DNA of 64,000 bases from Haloimpatiens sp042688525 (GCF_042688525.2 NZ_JBHWAB010000002.1:1-64000); one strand, 5' to 3'. Numbered from the stretch's first letter, positions 25,669-35,381 are shown. The notes: generated by a model from the sequence alone, not told the origin. Numbers and translations are program-made.

Positions 25669-27053
25669 TTAACTTAAGAGATCTTGAACCAATTCTATAC
25701 TTGGATTATGTTTTGAAAAATCAATAACTGCTTCTGTAAAACCACTTTTTGAAAAGAAAATATAATGCTTTTCTTCATAAGGAAGAATTTGAGCTTTCTC
25801 AATAAGAGAATTCACTACATTAATGTCCAAAAGTTCATTTCTCCATTTACATTCACCGATTATCGCTTTATTTTCTGATATAGCAAGTATATCAATTTCC
25901 TCTTGACGTTTTTTTATAGGATTATTTCCCCACCATGATCCAATTTTTTCAAACACAAAAGGAAGAAGCATTTTTTTATTTTTCCGATTTAAATAATCTA
26001 TACATATTTTTTCATATATATGCCCTATATAATTGCTAAATTCAGGTTTAATTTTATTTTCATAAATATAATCAATCATTTCCTGTTCAATTAAAGTAGT
26101 ATTTGGAAAAATAAATTTGTACCAAAAATTAAAAAGATTATCCTGTATCTTATAAATAGTTTTTTTTGAGGTTTCTTTTTCCCCTGAAGGAACATGTCTT
26201 TTTATTATTTGAAGTTCTATCAAAGTTTTTAAATAACTTGCACACTTACTTGTAGGCTCCCCTATCTTAGTTGATACTTCATTCAATTTTGTATAACCAG
26301 AAGCTAAAGCTTCTATTATTGAATTATAAATAGCAGGTTCTCTAAGTTCTTGTTTTAAAAGATTTAAAGGTTCTTCATGCAGATAACTTGATTTATCAAG
26401 AATATATTTTTTTATATTATCTCCTACAGAATAGTTGTTATCAAATTTTAAAAGATACTGAGGTATTCCTCCTAATATACCATAGCTTTTCACTTTATCC
26501 TCAAAACTATAATTTTCAAAAAATTTTATGCTGTCATAAAAATCAAAAGGTTCTATTTTAAGCTGTGCAGTTCTTCTTCCATAAAGAGGACTTTTATAAG
26601 AAAGCACTTCTTTTTCCATGAAACTCATAGAGGATCCACAAATAACAATATAAAGTTTTGTATCTTTTAATTCATGATCTATAAGATTTTGTAAAAGAGA
26701 AGGAATACTTTTATTACTCATGGCAACATAGGGAAATTCATCCATAACAAGTACAAGTTTTTTATCTTTACCTTTTTTGCTAAAAACAAAAATGCTTTTT
26801 CCCATGTCTCAAAGGAAGATATAAACTCTTGCATTTCAAAGTGTTCTAATATTTTTTGTGAAAACTTATCAAGAGCTGCTTTTTCATTGTATTCTTCTGC
26901 TACAAAAAATATTGTTTCTTTATCTTTACAAAACTCACTTAAAAGCCTTGTTTTCCCAACTCTTCTTCTTCCATACATAACTATAAATTGAAATTTATTC
27001 TCTTTATAAAGTGAATTTAAAATATTCATTTCATACTTTCTGCCTATAAACAT
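25669..27053 (-). pseudogene. AAA ATPase with DUF234 nuclease-like end, frame broken near 26780
   Basis: Two overlapping reading frames (27053-26718 and 26805-25669) together give a complete archaeal-type AAA ATPase of about 460 residues: Walker A (MYGRRRVGKTRLL), Walker B (LVLVMDEFPYVA), a winged-helix (LNEVSTKIGEPTSKCASYLKTL) and a DUF234 end with a PD-(D/E)xK-like motif (EIDILAI...IIGECKW). The break is at GCAAAAAAGG: the 0 frame reads GCA AAA AAG and the protein needs a -1 shift. One missing A in the run explains it. The heptamer A-AAA-AAG is also the classic -1 slippery site, so programmed frameshifting is a possible alternative. Confidence 0.75.
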
Positions 27054-27197
27054 ACCTTACTACTCCTTTTTTAAAATGTATATCCAATTTTCGTTAAATA
27101 TAGTAATCATATTTTTATTTCAATATCTATCGAAAATTAAACAATTAAAAATAAATTCATTATTCTTCTTATATTTTATTATACCAAAAACAACATA

Positions 27198-27260
27198 ACT
27201 CAATCAAGATTTACTTAATTTAGATTTAGTAAATCTAAATTAAGTAAATCTTGATTGAGT
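27198..27260. repeat. perfect 63-bp palindrome
   Basis: Two 31-base arms (27198-27228 and 27230-27260) are exact reverse complements around a single central G at 27229; arm begins ACTCAATCAAGATTTACTT. It lies between the ends of the AAA ATPase promoter region and the MerR-like gene. A T/A-rich tract follows (AAAAAAATATATAA). Confidence 0.95.
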
Positions 27261-27280
27261 AAAAAAATATATAACATATA

Positions 27281-27315
27281 CTCAATTTTCACAGGTTAAA
27301 AATACTGTTTAGCCA
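27281..27315. repeat. MITE end fragment at MerR-like gene 3' end
   Basis: CTCAATTTTCACAGG..AAAAATACTGTTTAGCC matches the outer arm of the MITE family. The stop codon of the MerR-like gene (27309-27311) lies inside it, so its last codons probably came from the insertion. Confidence 0.6.
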
Positions 27316-27875
27316 AAAATCCTACTAAACAAAGATTTTTTCTTGCTGTGCTCTTCTCTCCACTTACCAATTTTATCATCCAATTGCCTAAAATGCTTCT
27401 CCTGTTCCTTTTCAATATCTTCTTTTAACTTTGTATTTTGATCTTTTATAGTACTAATCTCATCATAAATAGGCTGTATTTTTTCATCCATTAAATTACC
27501 CATAACATCCATAAATTTTTCTAATTTTTCACTTTCAACCATTAACTCTTTGCTTTCTTCTTTTTCTTCTTCCTCCTCCTTTTCTTCCATCTCTGCAGCA
27601 ACTTCAGAATTGTGCTCTAATACCTTTTTAATTGCAGCATAATTTAGACCTTCCTCTTTAAGCTTAAATATAAACTTAATATTATTTATATCTTCAATAG
27701 TATAAATTCTTTCTCCATGTTCATTTCTCTTTATGTCAAGATTAACAACTTTCTCAATGTATCTAAGTACATGATCCTCACACTCAATGATATTACATAC
27801 TTCTCCTATGCTGTAACTTTCCTTACATTCAAAAACTTTTTTATCATCCATAGAATACTTATTAAACCCCCTCAA
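27309..27875 (-). CDS. MerR-like DNA-binding protein with coiled coil
   Basis: 188 residues from TTG 27875, or 180 from ATG 27851. A MerR-type winged helix-turn-helix (SYSIGEVCNIIECEDHVLRYIEKV...RIYTIEDINNIKFIFKLKEEGLNYAAIKKVL) is followed by a very acidic stretch (EEKEEEEEKEE) and a long charged coiled coil. This layout is common for plasmid-borne proteins near replicons in clostridia and bacilli (RacA/DUF3967-like), probably acting in DNA segregation or anchoring instead of metal sensing. Confidence 0.65.
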   Translation of the reverse strand: MRGFNKYSMDDKKVFECKESYSIGEVCNIIECEDHVLRYIEKVVNLDIKRNEHGERIYTIEDINNIKFIFKLKEEGLNYAAIKKVLEHNSEVAAEMEEKEEEEEKEESKELMVESEKLEKFMDVMGNLMDEKIQPIYDEISTIKDQNTKLKEDIEKEQEKHFRQLDDKIGKWREEHSKKKSLFSRIFG

Positions 27876-28280
27876 AACCCTTTATTATCAATATTTTTAC
27901 CCTTAATAAATGTTATTATGTATTTATTTTAAGACCTTATTTTATTAGGGTCATAATTAATAATTCTCTATATGTAATTTTTTTCCTTTTTTTAGTTTTG
28001 TAAAAAATATACTTTTTTTAATTATTAAATTAACTTTTATATTAAAGAATACTGTTTAGCTGAGAAAAATTATATATTACGTAACAAACATTCATTTCTT
28101 GTTGTATAAAATTTATATTTTTGAACAAAATAAATACAAACAATAATGCATATGGAATGTATGGAATAAAATATTATGTATAAATTGTATTAACATTTCA
28201 AATTTTTTACTACGTATATTTTCACACCTAAAAGCTTATATACTATACCCAAGCAAAAACAAATTACAAAATAAAAATAT
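27876..28280. other. A+T-rich intergenic with MITE half-copy
   Basis: No gene seen. At about 28047-28095 there is a fragment of a MITE arm (AATACTGTTTAGCTGAG..ATATATTACGTAA). Confidence 0.4.
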
Positions 28281-28307
28281 AAAAAAAAGGTGTCTCTATA
28301 ACACCTT
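28281..28307 (-). terminator. leftward terminator facing the small peptide gene
   Basis: AAGGTGT (28287-28293) pairs with ACACCTT (28301-28307); on the minus strand eight T follow. No minus-strand gene lies upstream within 400 bases, so it must end an RNA that starts near or inside the 28428 gene. Confidence 0.65.
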
Positions 28308-28427
28308 ACTAAATCACCTATAATTTAAAATATCCTACAGTTAAGCTCATGGATAATTTCAATTAACTTCAGATTAAATACAGACGTTATCTAAATTTTA
28401 ATTGATAAGGAAAGAGAGGTGATTTAA

Positions 28428-28541
28428 ATGAAAATTAAACATAAAAATTTTTCAATTAATCAAAAACTTATGATATGGAGTATTATCGCCACAATAATAT
28501 CTCCAATCATAACATTAGTTATATCCAAGCTATGGCATTAA
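28428..28541 (+). CDS. 37-residue hydrophobic peptide, type I toxin-like
   Basis: ATG at 28428 with an AGAGAGGTGATTTAA ribosome site. Reads MKIKHKNFSINQKLMIWS, then a single membrane helix (IIATIISPIITLVISKLW) and stop. Size, single helix, own terminator and short transcript match small toxic peptides of type I toxin-antitoxin systems near plasmid replicons. The facing terminator at 28281-28307 implies an antisense RNA over its 5' leader. Toxicity is inference; a harmless small membrane peptide is the alternative. Confidence 0.65.
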   Translation: MKIKHKNFSINQKLMIWSIIATIISPIITLVISKLWH

Positions 28542-28556
28542 AGCCATAGCCTTTTT
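28529..28556 (+). terminator. terminator of the hydrophobic peptide gene
   Basis: GCTATGGC (28529-28536) pairs with GCCATAGC (28543-28550), followed by TTTTT. The stop codon lies in the loop. Confidence 0.85.
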
Positions 28557-28642
28557 ATATATAATATTTATTTTCAGTACTATATATACTGACATTTATA
28601 TATTGTTAGCCTTTTTTCCTTTTCTATTCAATATAATATAAA

Positions 28643-29147
28643 TTCAATTTTTGAAAGTAAAGAATACTGTCTAGCAAAGGAAAATGATATATTACTCAAA
28701 AAATAATTAATAATTAAAAATGAATAATGGTTGAATAAATTTAATATTTAATTGAGTAGGTTTTTAAGCCTAAATAAAGGCTTGTCCTAGCAAATGAATC
28801 TCTTTATATAGAAAGATACTAAAAGTTTTGTTAATAAGCTTAGAATGGAATATAGGCTTAATGTAAAGGCTATAAATCTTCTTATCAGCCTTACAAAGTT
28901 TATTAACCTTCTATAACCTCTTTTATTTTCAATACTTTTATCCTTAATAAAAGTTATTAAGGATATGTTAACAAATTGCTTAATAAACATTTGAACAAAG
29001 TTATTTTTTAATTACTGATTCCTACTAAATATTAATTAAAAAATCTTTTTTCAACATGAGTAAAGCTTAGAACTTGTTACTAAAGTGAATGGTTTCTAAG
29101 CAATATATCATTTCCCGTAGCGGCTATTTTTTATCTGGGAAAGTTGA
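28643..29147. repeat. MITE copy disrupted by 290-bp insertion
   Basis: The left arm (about 28643-28700, AATACTGTCTAGCAAAGG..GATATATTACT) and the right two thirds (from AACATTTGAACAAAG at 28985 to GGGAAAGTTGA at 29147) belong to one element. Between them lie about 290 bases unrelated to the family, holding no gene. Confidence 0.65.
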
Positions 29148-29342
29148 GCTAGTAACTAAAAAACAAAAATAATTAAAGTTTTTCTAGAAAGATATCCTTT
29201 TTTAATAGTTAAAAAGGTTTAATTATCAGTTGTATTTTTTAGTATAGTAAAAAGACAGTATAATAACATTTATAGTATATATATGGTGATGTATAGTAAA
29301 CTTTCTGGAACCATTGATATAAGCTGAGTTTCAAAGTTTTTT

Positions 29343-29525
29343 TTGTAAAATAGTACAATATTTCTTGTAAAAAGGTACAATATTATTTGTAAAATAGTAC
29401 AATAGTGTACTTGTAAAAAGGTACAATATTTCTTGTAAAATAGTACAATATCAAGTTAAGGTATTTAATTTTTTCTTGTTAAATAGTACAATATAAATAT
29501 ATAGTTTATGAAAATAGTACAATAT
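29343..29525. repeat. iterons of replicon 1 (GTACAA type)
   Basis: Seven direct repeats of the form TTGTAAAATAGTACAATATT, with the GTACAA core at about 29353, 29375, 29397, 29421, 29443, 29486 and 29517; five are spaced 22-24 bases apart. They end 16 bases before the first rep gene, as in iteron-controlled origins. Confidence 0.9.
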
Positions 29526-29541
29526 TTAAGGAGTTTTAATT

Positions 29542-31233
29542 ATGGGAGAAGAGAGTAAAAAGCAAAAAACTATTCAAGAAAAATCCTTTCTTATGGATAT
29601 AAACATGTTAGAATCACCTTTTTTTATATTCAAACAATCTAAGAAGTTAACAACAGCAAAACAACTAGAAGAAGATAAAGAAATTAGTAAAGACGCTAAG
29701 AAAATTTTAAAGTTTATAGCTCCTGAAAATCAAAATACTATTGTAGAATATCGTGCTTGGCAAGATAGTAGGGGATTTAAAAGAGAGCTTTTAACAACTT
29801 CGATTATGAAATTGCCAAATGGTTTTACTATGGATGTTTGGTATGCTTTAGTAGGATTATATATTAAAAAATCAAGCCCAATATCTTTTAATCATGAAAC
29901 GAATACTTACGATATACAAAATAGCACAATGTATTTTACCTTATATGAATTAGCAAAGTTTATGAAAGTAACTATTAGCGGAAATATGTTTGACAAATTA
30001 AAAGAAGCTATAATTCAACTAAAAACAACTCAATATTTTTCTTTTGGCTGCGGAACTATATATGACAAAAAAATTGATGATTATATAGTTAGTAGAACAA
30101 AAGGTATTTCTTTAATAGATGATTTTGAAATTACAGAAATTATGGATTGTGTTAAAAATGCTAGAAAGAAATTAGGTAAACAGAAATGTTGGGTTAAATT
30201 TAATAATTTAATTATAGATAATATTAAATGTCAGTATATAAAATTTCTAAATCCTACTTTGTATTTTTCTTTACCTTCAGGATTAACTAGGAGATTGTAC
30301 AGCTACATAGAAAATAATAAATATCAACAAAAGGGTAAAGTTTATAAATATATAAAAAGAAGCTATGATATATTATCAACTAAGTTACCAGTAGATTTTA
30401 AATATCCTTCAGAATTTAAAAGACGTTTAGAAAAACCTTTAGAAAATCTAATAAAGTTTAATACTATTTCAGATTACTTCTTTGGAGATGATATGATAAT
30501 CAATAATGTTAAAGAGCGCTGTATATATATAATTTTTGAAGGTAAAAAAGAATCTGTAATCAATCAATTAACACATCATAAACAGCTAGAAATTGAAGTT
30601 GATAAAAAAGAAACTTCTTTTGAAATGAAGATTCCTGAAAACTTAAAGAAATATTTAATAAATAAAGGTTTTAATGAAAAAATTATAGGTAGTTTTTTAG
30701 CAGAATATGATAAGTGGGAAATTATAAAATATTGTTTATGGCTAGAAGAAAAAGAATATAACAATAAGAAATCTATTAGAGATTTTTCAGCTATGTTAAC
30801 TTTTTCCTTAAAAACTAAAATTAATATAGAAAACACTCATAAACATATAATTGAATTTATAGAAAAAAATAAAAAAATAAAAAGGAATAGTATTGTTGAT
30901 AGGAAAAGAATTATAGAAATAGAATATCAAAAGTATTTAGATACAGAAATACAAAAACTTAAAAAAGAAGATGAGGGAGCATATAAAATAATTTATGATA
31001 CTGTTTTAGATAATTTAAATTCTAAGTGTGAAACACAAATAAAACAGTTTGATATGTTTGATAAAGATATTACGGAAAATGAGAGAGAAAACTGGGAGAA
31101 TCAAAAAAAATTATGGTTAGAGTTTGAAGAGAAAAATGAGAATAGTGAGCTTTTTAAAGATAGGCTTCAAAGTACTATAAGAGACTTTAGAAAGTTAAAA
31201 TATTTTGATGAATTTAAAAGAGAATATAAGTGA
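29542..31233 (+). CDS. replication initiator protein 1
   Basis: 563 residues. Iterons directly upstream identify it as a plasmid initiator. Two winged-helix-like regions are visible: the first around residues 60-160 (MDVWYALVGLYIKKSSPIS, FTLYELAKFMKVTISGNMFDKLKEAI) and the second around 240-310 (SGLTRRLYSYIEN, KRSYDILSTKLP). This is the Rep_3-like plan. Residues 360-563 form a long charged helical tail that is close to identical with the tail of initiator 2. ATG has a AAGGAGTTTTAATT ribosome site. The family assignment by eye is tentative; the role is firm. Confidence 0.8.
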   Translation: MGEESKKQKTIQEKSFLMDINMLESPFFIFKQSKKLTTAKQLEEDKEISKDAKKILKFIAPENQNTIVEYRAWQDSRGFKRELLTTSIMKLPNGFTMDVWYALVGLYIKKSSPISFNHETNTYDIQNSTMYFTLYELAKFMKVTISGNMFDKLKEAIIQLKTTQYFSFGCGTIYDKKIDDYIVSRTKGISLIDDFEITEIMDCVKNARKKLGKQKCWVKFNNLIIDNIKCQYIKFLNPTLYFSLPSGLTRRLYSYIENNKYQQKGKVYKYIKRSYDILSTKLPVDFKYPSEFKRRLEKPLENLIKFNTISDYFFGDDMIINNVKERCIYIIFEGKKESVINQLTHHKQLEIEVDKKETSFEMKIPENLKKYLINKGFNEKIIGSFLAEYDKWEIIKYCLWLEEKEYNNKKSIRDFSAMLTFSLKTKINIENTHKHIIEFIEKNKKIKRNSIVDRKRIIEIEYQKYLDTEIQKLKKEDEGAYKIIYDTVLDNLNSKCETQIKQFDMFDKDITENERENWENQKKLWLEFEEKNENSELFKDRLQSTIRDFRKLKYFDEFKREYK

Positions 31234-31351
31234 TTTTTTTTAATAGTAAAAAGACAGTATAAATATAGTATAATAACATTTATAGTATAAATATGGTGAT
31301 GTTACTTACATTTTTCTAGAGGGGCTTATATCAACGGATAGCAAAGCGATT

Positions 31352-31480
31352 TTTCTGTGAAGTACGAGAAATTTTCTACAAGGTACGAGAAACTTTCTAC
31401 AGAGTACGACAAATGCTTTCTATAAAGTACGAGAAACTTTCTGTGAGGTACGAGAAATTTTCTTTGAAGTACGAGAAATT
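31352..31480. repeat. iterons of replicon 2 (GTACGA type)
   Basis: Six direct repeats of the form AAGTACGAGAAATTTTCT, with the GTACGA core at 31362, 31383, 31404, 31428, 31448 and 31469 (about one per 21 bases). The core differs from the first set by one base (GTACGA against GTACAA) and the outer bases differ fully. Confidence 0.9.
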
Positions 31481-31524
31481 TATGATATATTATTAATATA
31501 TTTTAATTATGGGGACGATGAAAA

Positions 31525-33225
31525 ATGAGGAATGTAGAAAAGAAAAAAACAATTCAACAAAACACAAGTATAATAGATATTAATATTATAGAGGCACCTT
31601 TATTCATTTCTAGCAAAAAAGAAGTCACTAACATAGGAGAATTAGAAAAAAAATATGATGTGAGCACTGGAGTAAAGAGGGCTATAGAAATTCTTAAAGA
31701 AGATTTAGAAAAATCACCAGTGCCAATTGATTATCGAAAGTATCCTTCAGTATATAGAACTTGGGTAGATAGTAAAGGTAAAAAAAGAGAACTTTTTATA
31801 ATACATTCAATTCCAGATATGACTACTATGGATGTATGGAATGGTTTGATAGGCTTGTACATACAAAAGATATCACCTATTTGCTTTGATGAATCTACTA
31901 ACACTTATGATATTGCTAGTGATGAAATGGAGTTTACATTATATGAACTTGCTAAGTTTATGAATAAATCTACAGGTGGTAAAAGTTTAGAGAGGCTAAT
32001 TAAAGAAATATATAAATTAAAGTATGCTACTTATCACAGTTTAGGTGAAGGAGTTATTTTTAATAAAAAAAATGATAAATATTTAAGATCAAAAGGAAAA
32101 GGATTTAACTTAATATTAGATTGTGAATTTGAAAGTGAAAAACGTATAAAAGGTGAAATTGTAAGGTCAAAATGTAAAGTACAGTTTAATAGGGTTATTA
32201 TAGACAATATAAGATATGAGTACATAAAGTACATTAACCCTAAGGAATACTTTTCTCTACCCTCTAGAGGGCTTTCTAGAAGGTTATATTCCTATATTAA
32301 AGGTAACCTGTATTTATCTAACAAACAAAAGGTAAAATACATAAAAAGAAGTTTTAAGGTTTTGAAAAATAAAATTCCAATTTACGATAAACAGCCATCT
32401 AAAATTAAGGAAAGGTTAATAAGTGGTTTAAAATATTTAAAAGCTTTCGGAATCATATCAGATTATTTCTTTGGAGATGAAGTGCTTATAAACAATGTTA
32501 AGGAACGGTGTGTATATATAATTTTTGATAGTACTAAAGAGGATATAATTAATCAATTAACTCAGTATAAGCAGTTAGAAATTGCAGTAGATAACGAAGA
32601 ACCTAGTTTTAAGGTTCATATTCCTGAGAATTTAAAGGAATATTTAATAAATAAGGGCTTTAACGAAAAAATTGTAGGTAGTTTTTTAGCAGAATATGAT
32701 AAGTGGGAAATTATAAAATATTGTTTATGGTTGGAAGAAAAAGAATATAACAATAAGAAATCCATAAGAGATTTTTCAGCTATGTTGACTTTTGCATTAA
32801 AAACTAAAATCAATATAGAAAATACTCATAAACATATAATTGATTTTATAGAAAAAAATAAAAGAGCAAAGAGAAATAGTATTGCTGATAAAAAACAGAT
32901 TATCGAGAAAGAGTATCAAAAGTATTTAGATAAAGAAATACAAAAGCTTAAAAGGGAAGACGAGGGCGCATATAAGATAATTTATGATACTGTTTTAGAT
33001 AATTTAAATTCTAAGTGTAAAACTCAAATAAAACAGTTTAAGATGTTTGATAAGGATATTAAAGAAAGTGAAAGAGAAAACTGGGAAAATCAAAAAAAAT
33101 TATGGTTAGAGTTTGAAAAGAAAAATGAAAATAGTAAACTTTTTAAAGATCAGCTTCAAAGTACTATAAGGGATTTTAGAAAGTTAAAATATTTTGATGA
33201 ATTTAAGCGAGAATATAAGGAATAA
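31525..33225 (+). CDS. replication initiator protein 2, paralogue of 1
   Basis: 566 residues, same domain plan as initiator 1. The C-terminal 200 residues (from EYLINKGFNEKI onward) match initiator 1 almost residue for residue, and the DNA in this part is also nearly identical. The N-terminal winged-helix parts have drifted strongly. The upstream leader (ATAGTAAAAAGACAGTATAA...) is also shared with rep 1. Own iterons of a different core lie 45 bases upstream. So it looks like a duplicated replicon whose DNA-binding part changed together with its sites. GGGGACG precedes ATG. Confidence 0.8.
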   Translation: MRNVEKKKTIQQNTSIIDINIIEAPLFISSKKEVTNIGELEKKYDVSTGVKRAIEILKEDLEKSPVPIDYRKYPSVYRTWVDSKGKKRELFIIHSIPDMTTMDVWNGLIGLYIQKISPICFDESTNTYDIASDEMEFTLYELAKFMNKSTGGKSLERLIKEIYKLKYATYHSLGEGVIFNKKNDKYLRSKGKGFNLILDCEFESEKRIKGEIVRSKCKVQFNRVIIDNIRYEYIKYINPKEYFSLPSRGLSRRLYSYIKGNLYLSNKQKVKYIKRSFKVLKNKIPIYDKQPSKIKERLISGLKYLKAFGIISDYFFGDEVLINNVKERCVYIIFDSTKEDIINQLTQYKQLEIAVDNEEPSFKVHIPENLKEYLINKGFNEKIVGSFLAEYDKWEIIKYCLWLEEKEYNNKKSIRDFSAMLTFALKTKINIENTHKHIIDFIEKNKRAKRNSIADKKQIIEKEYQKYLDKEIQKLKREDEGAYKIIYDTVLDNLNSKCKTQIKQFKMFDKDIKESERENWENQKKLWLEFEKKNENSKLFKDQLQSTIRDFRKLKYFDEFKREYKE

Positions 33226-33270
33226 ATGGGCTTGGAACCGCAAAAGCTATCTTTACAATAAGTGTCTAAA

Positions 33271-33335
33271 GGGCTGTCGCATTAAGAAATTCGCATACAA
33301 TATATTGTAGTATTTACGCTTAGTGCGACAGCCCC
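33271..33335. terminator. terminator after rep 2
   Basis: GGGCTGTCGCATTAA (33271-33285) pairs with TTAGTGCGACAGCCC (33320-33334) with a G.U; the 34-base middle can pair further. Confidence 0.7.
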
Positions 33336-33418
33336 AATAAGCTTTATTGTGTAATATAAAAATTTTAAACATAAACTCCAAATATATCTTTGCCTTGAGC
33401 ATTTTATTTGAACTCTTA

Positions 33419-33659
33419 TCCACTTTTGCAGTACAAAAATACTGTCTAGCGAAGGAAAATGATATCTTGCGTAAGAAACATTTGAACAAAGTTTACAAGT
33501 TCTTAGCTTTACGAATTTGAAAAAAGTTATTTTTTAATTACTGATTCCTACGGAATATTAATTAAAAAATCTTTTTTCAATATGAGTAAATCTTAGAACT
33601 TGTTACTGAAGTGAAAGGTTTCAGAGCAAGATATCATTTCCCGTAGCGACTGTTTAGCA
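33419..33659. repeat. MITE copy, right end truncated at partition gene
   Basis: All parts of the 256-bp family are present from ACTTTTGCAG (33423) to CCCGTAGCGACTGTTTAGC; the last 15 or so bases are lost where the stop codon of the parA partner gene begins (33660). Confidence 0.75.
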
Positions 33660-34004
33660 CTATTTATTTAGAAATATCTTTTCCAATAAGTCATTTAAAA
33701 GCTTTGATTCACTCATTTTCTTTGACTTTGCAACCTTTGAAATTTCCTTTGTAACATCCACACTCAAATAATAAGTTTTATTTTTAAATTCCTTTTTCTT
33801 TGAAACACCTACATCCTTTAAAAGCTCTGAAGCAAACACATTTTTTTGAAAATCTTCAGTTTCCTCTATTTCATTGTTTACTTCATCATTATTTTTAACA
33901 TCATCACTATTCTCAACACTTTCTTTCTTAACTTCACTTTGTTTATCAACCTCGTTCATATTAACTGCTCTGCTGCTAAGAGCCTTTCTAAACTTATTAG
34001 CCAT
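33660..34004 (-). CDS. ParB-like small partition partner
   Basis: 114 residues. The N-terminal 65 residues are acidic and disordered (ENSDDVKNNDEVNNEIEE). The C-terminal 45 residues (KTYYLSVDVTKEISKVAKSKKMSESKLLNDLLEKIF) fit a ribbon-helix-helix DNA-binding fold. It starts 2 bases after the ParA stop. Class Ib partition systems pair ParA with such small RHH centromere binders. Confidence 0.75.
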   Translation of the reverse strand: MANKFRKALSSRAVNMNEVDKQSEVKKESVENSDDVKNNDEVNNEIEETEDFQKNVFASELLKDVGVSKKKEFKNKTYYLSVDVTKEISKVAKSKKMSESKLLNDLLEKIFLNK

Positions 34005-34006
34005 GA

Positions 34007-34798
34007 TTATAAAACACCTCTTTCACGTAATTCGTCTATTAACTTTTTATAAGCACTATATCCTGCACATTTTTTATCATATAAATTTATAGGTTTGGCT
34101 TCTAAAACACATTCTTGGAGCTTAACATTTCTAGGTATAACATTTTTACATACAAGATTTTTAATGTCATTATCCTCATTACAAAAATCCATGAAATCCT
34201 TGCATATGTTAAGTCTTTTATCGTATTTATTTATTATTATAGATTTTATATTATCTTCAATTCTAAGATCTCTTCTTATGTTATCCCAAAGAGCTTGAAA
34301 AAGTTGTATTCCTTCAATTGCATTTAAATCAGCATCTGCAACTAAACATATACTATCAGAACATGCAAAAGCATTTTGATTTATTATAGACATAGAAGGG
34401 TTTGTATCAAGGATGACGTAATCATACTCATTGAATTTGTCTTTATTATCCTCAATATAATTCTTTAGAATATTTTCTCTGTTAGCTCTATTCATGAGTC
34501 TTATTTCTGTTTCTATTAAATAAAAACTACTTCCTATGACATCTAAATTTTTTAGTTCTTTTATTGGACTTTTTATTATAACATCTTCAAATTTTATGTT
34601 ATGTTCTAAAATATCTTTAACACTTTTAAAGTTTTCCTCTGTTCTATCTATGCCAATGTTATTTGTAAGATTGCCTTGAGCATCCATGTCAAGGGCTAAA
34701 ACTTTTTTACCTCTTTCGGCTAAGATTCCTGCAAGATTAAAAGCAGACATAGTTTTACCTACTCCGCCTTTGAAGGTTCCTAAACAAATAATTTTCAC
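34007..34798 (-). CDS. parA: ParA plasmid partition ATPase
   Basis: 263 residues. Deviant Walker A with signature Lys (KGGVGKTMSAFNLAG, residues 10-24), Walker A' (LALDMDAQGN) and Walker B (DYVILDTNPSM). No N-terminal helix-turn-helix extension, so class Ib. GTG start at 34798 with AAGGGGTGG upstream. Works with the RHH protein downstream to segregate the plasmid. Confidence 0.92.
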   Translation of the reverse strand: MKIICLGTFKGGVGKTMSAFNLAGILAERGKKVLALDMDAQGNLTNNIGIDRTEENFKSVKDILEHNIKFEDVIIKSPIKELKNLDVIGSSFYLIETEIRLMNRANRENILKNYIEDNKDKFNEYDYVILDTNPSMSIINQNAFACSDSICLVADADLNAIEGIQLFQALWDNIRRDLRIEDNIKSIIINKYDKRLNICKDFMDFCNEDNDIKNLVCKNVIPRNVKLQECVLEAKPINLYDKKCAGYSAYKKLIDELRERGVL

Positions 34799-35208
34799 TG
34801 GTATCCACCCCTTATATGTGATTGGTTGAGAATCTTTGATTTACTAAATGTTAGTATAATAGTTTATAAAAAATATTATATCATAAATAATATATATTAA
34901 AATAAAATTATTAATATTTTATGTTTTTTATTTTATATTATATTTTTAAATATATTTTATAGGATTTTTTATAATGTATTTAATATTATATTATATATTA
35001 TAGTTTCTAATATATTAATTAATATAATAATTAATACAAAAATTAATAGAGAATATATTTGATGAGTGATAAGTGACAAGTTAAAAGTGATAAGTTAAAA
35101 AATAAAAGAGAAGGGGTAAATAGTTTATATTTTCCATATATTTTTATTACATATTTGTTATATAATGTATATATGTATATTTAATAATATTATTATGATA
35201 ATTACTAA
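34799..35208. other. A+T-rich region upstream of parA, possible centromere
   Basis: No gene. Contains the A+T block (34985-35045) and short direct repeats AAGTGATAAGT / AAAAGTGATAAGTTAAAA at about 35064-35100. In class Ib systems the centromere lies next to the par operon, so these repeats are candidates. Confidence 0.4.
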
Positions 35209-35344
35209 TTGAATTTTCGCAGTAAAAAAATACTGTCTAGCGAAGGGAAATGATATCTTGCGTAAGAAACATTTGAACAAAGTTTACAAGTTCTAAGCAA
35301 GATATCATTTACCGCAGCGGTTGTTTTTCACCTGCGAAAGTTGA
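35209..35344. repeat. MITE copy, internally deleted (136 bp)
   Basis: Starts TTGAATTTTCGCAG, ends CTGCGAAAGTTGA; the left arm through TTTACAAGTTCT joins the right arm AAGCAAGATATC. Flanks ATTACTAA (35201-35208) and ATTATTAA (35345-35352) match at 7 of 8 positions. Confidence 0.8.
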
Positions 35345-35381
35345 ATTATTAAAAATAACATTTTTAAAAGGGGGCAAAAAA

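Noticed and set aside
28787..28990. Leftward ORF of 67 codons within the broken MITE
   Set aside because: Lies in the insertion inside a MITE, no ribosome site, low-complexity product.
29343..31480. Direct repeats that could suggest CRISPR arrays
   Set aside because: The repeats are about 20 bases with almost no unique spacer, end directly before rep genes and have no cas genes nearby; they are iterons.
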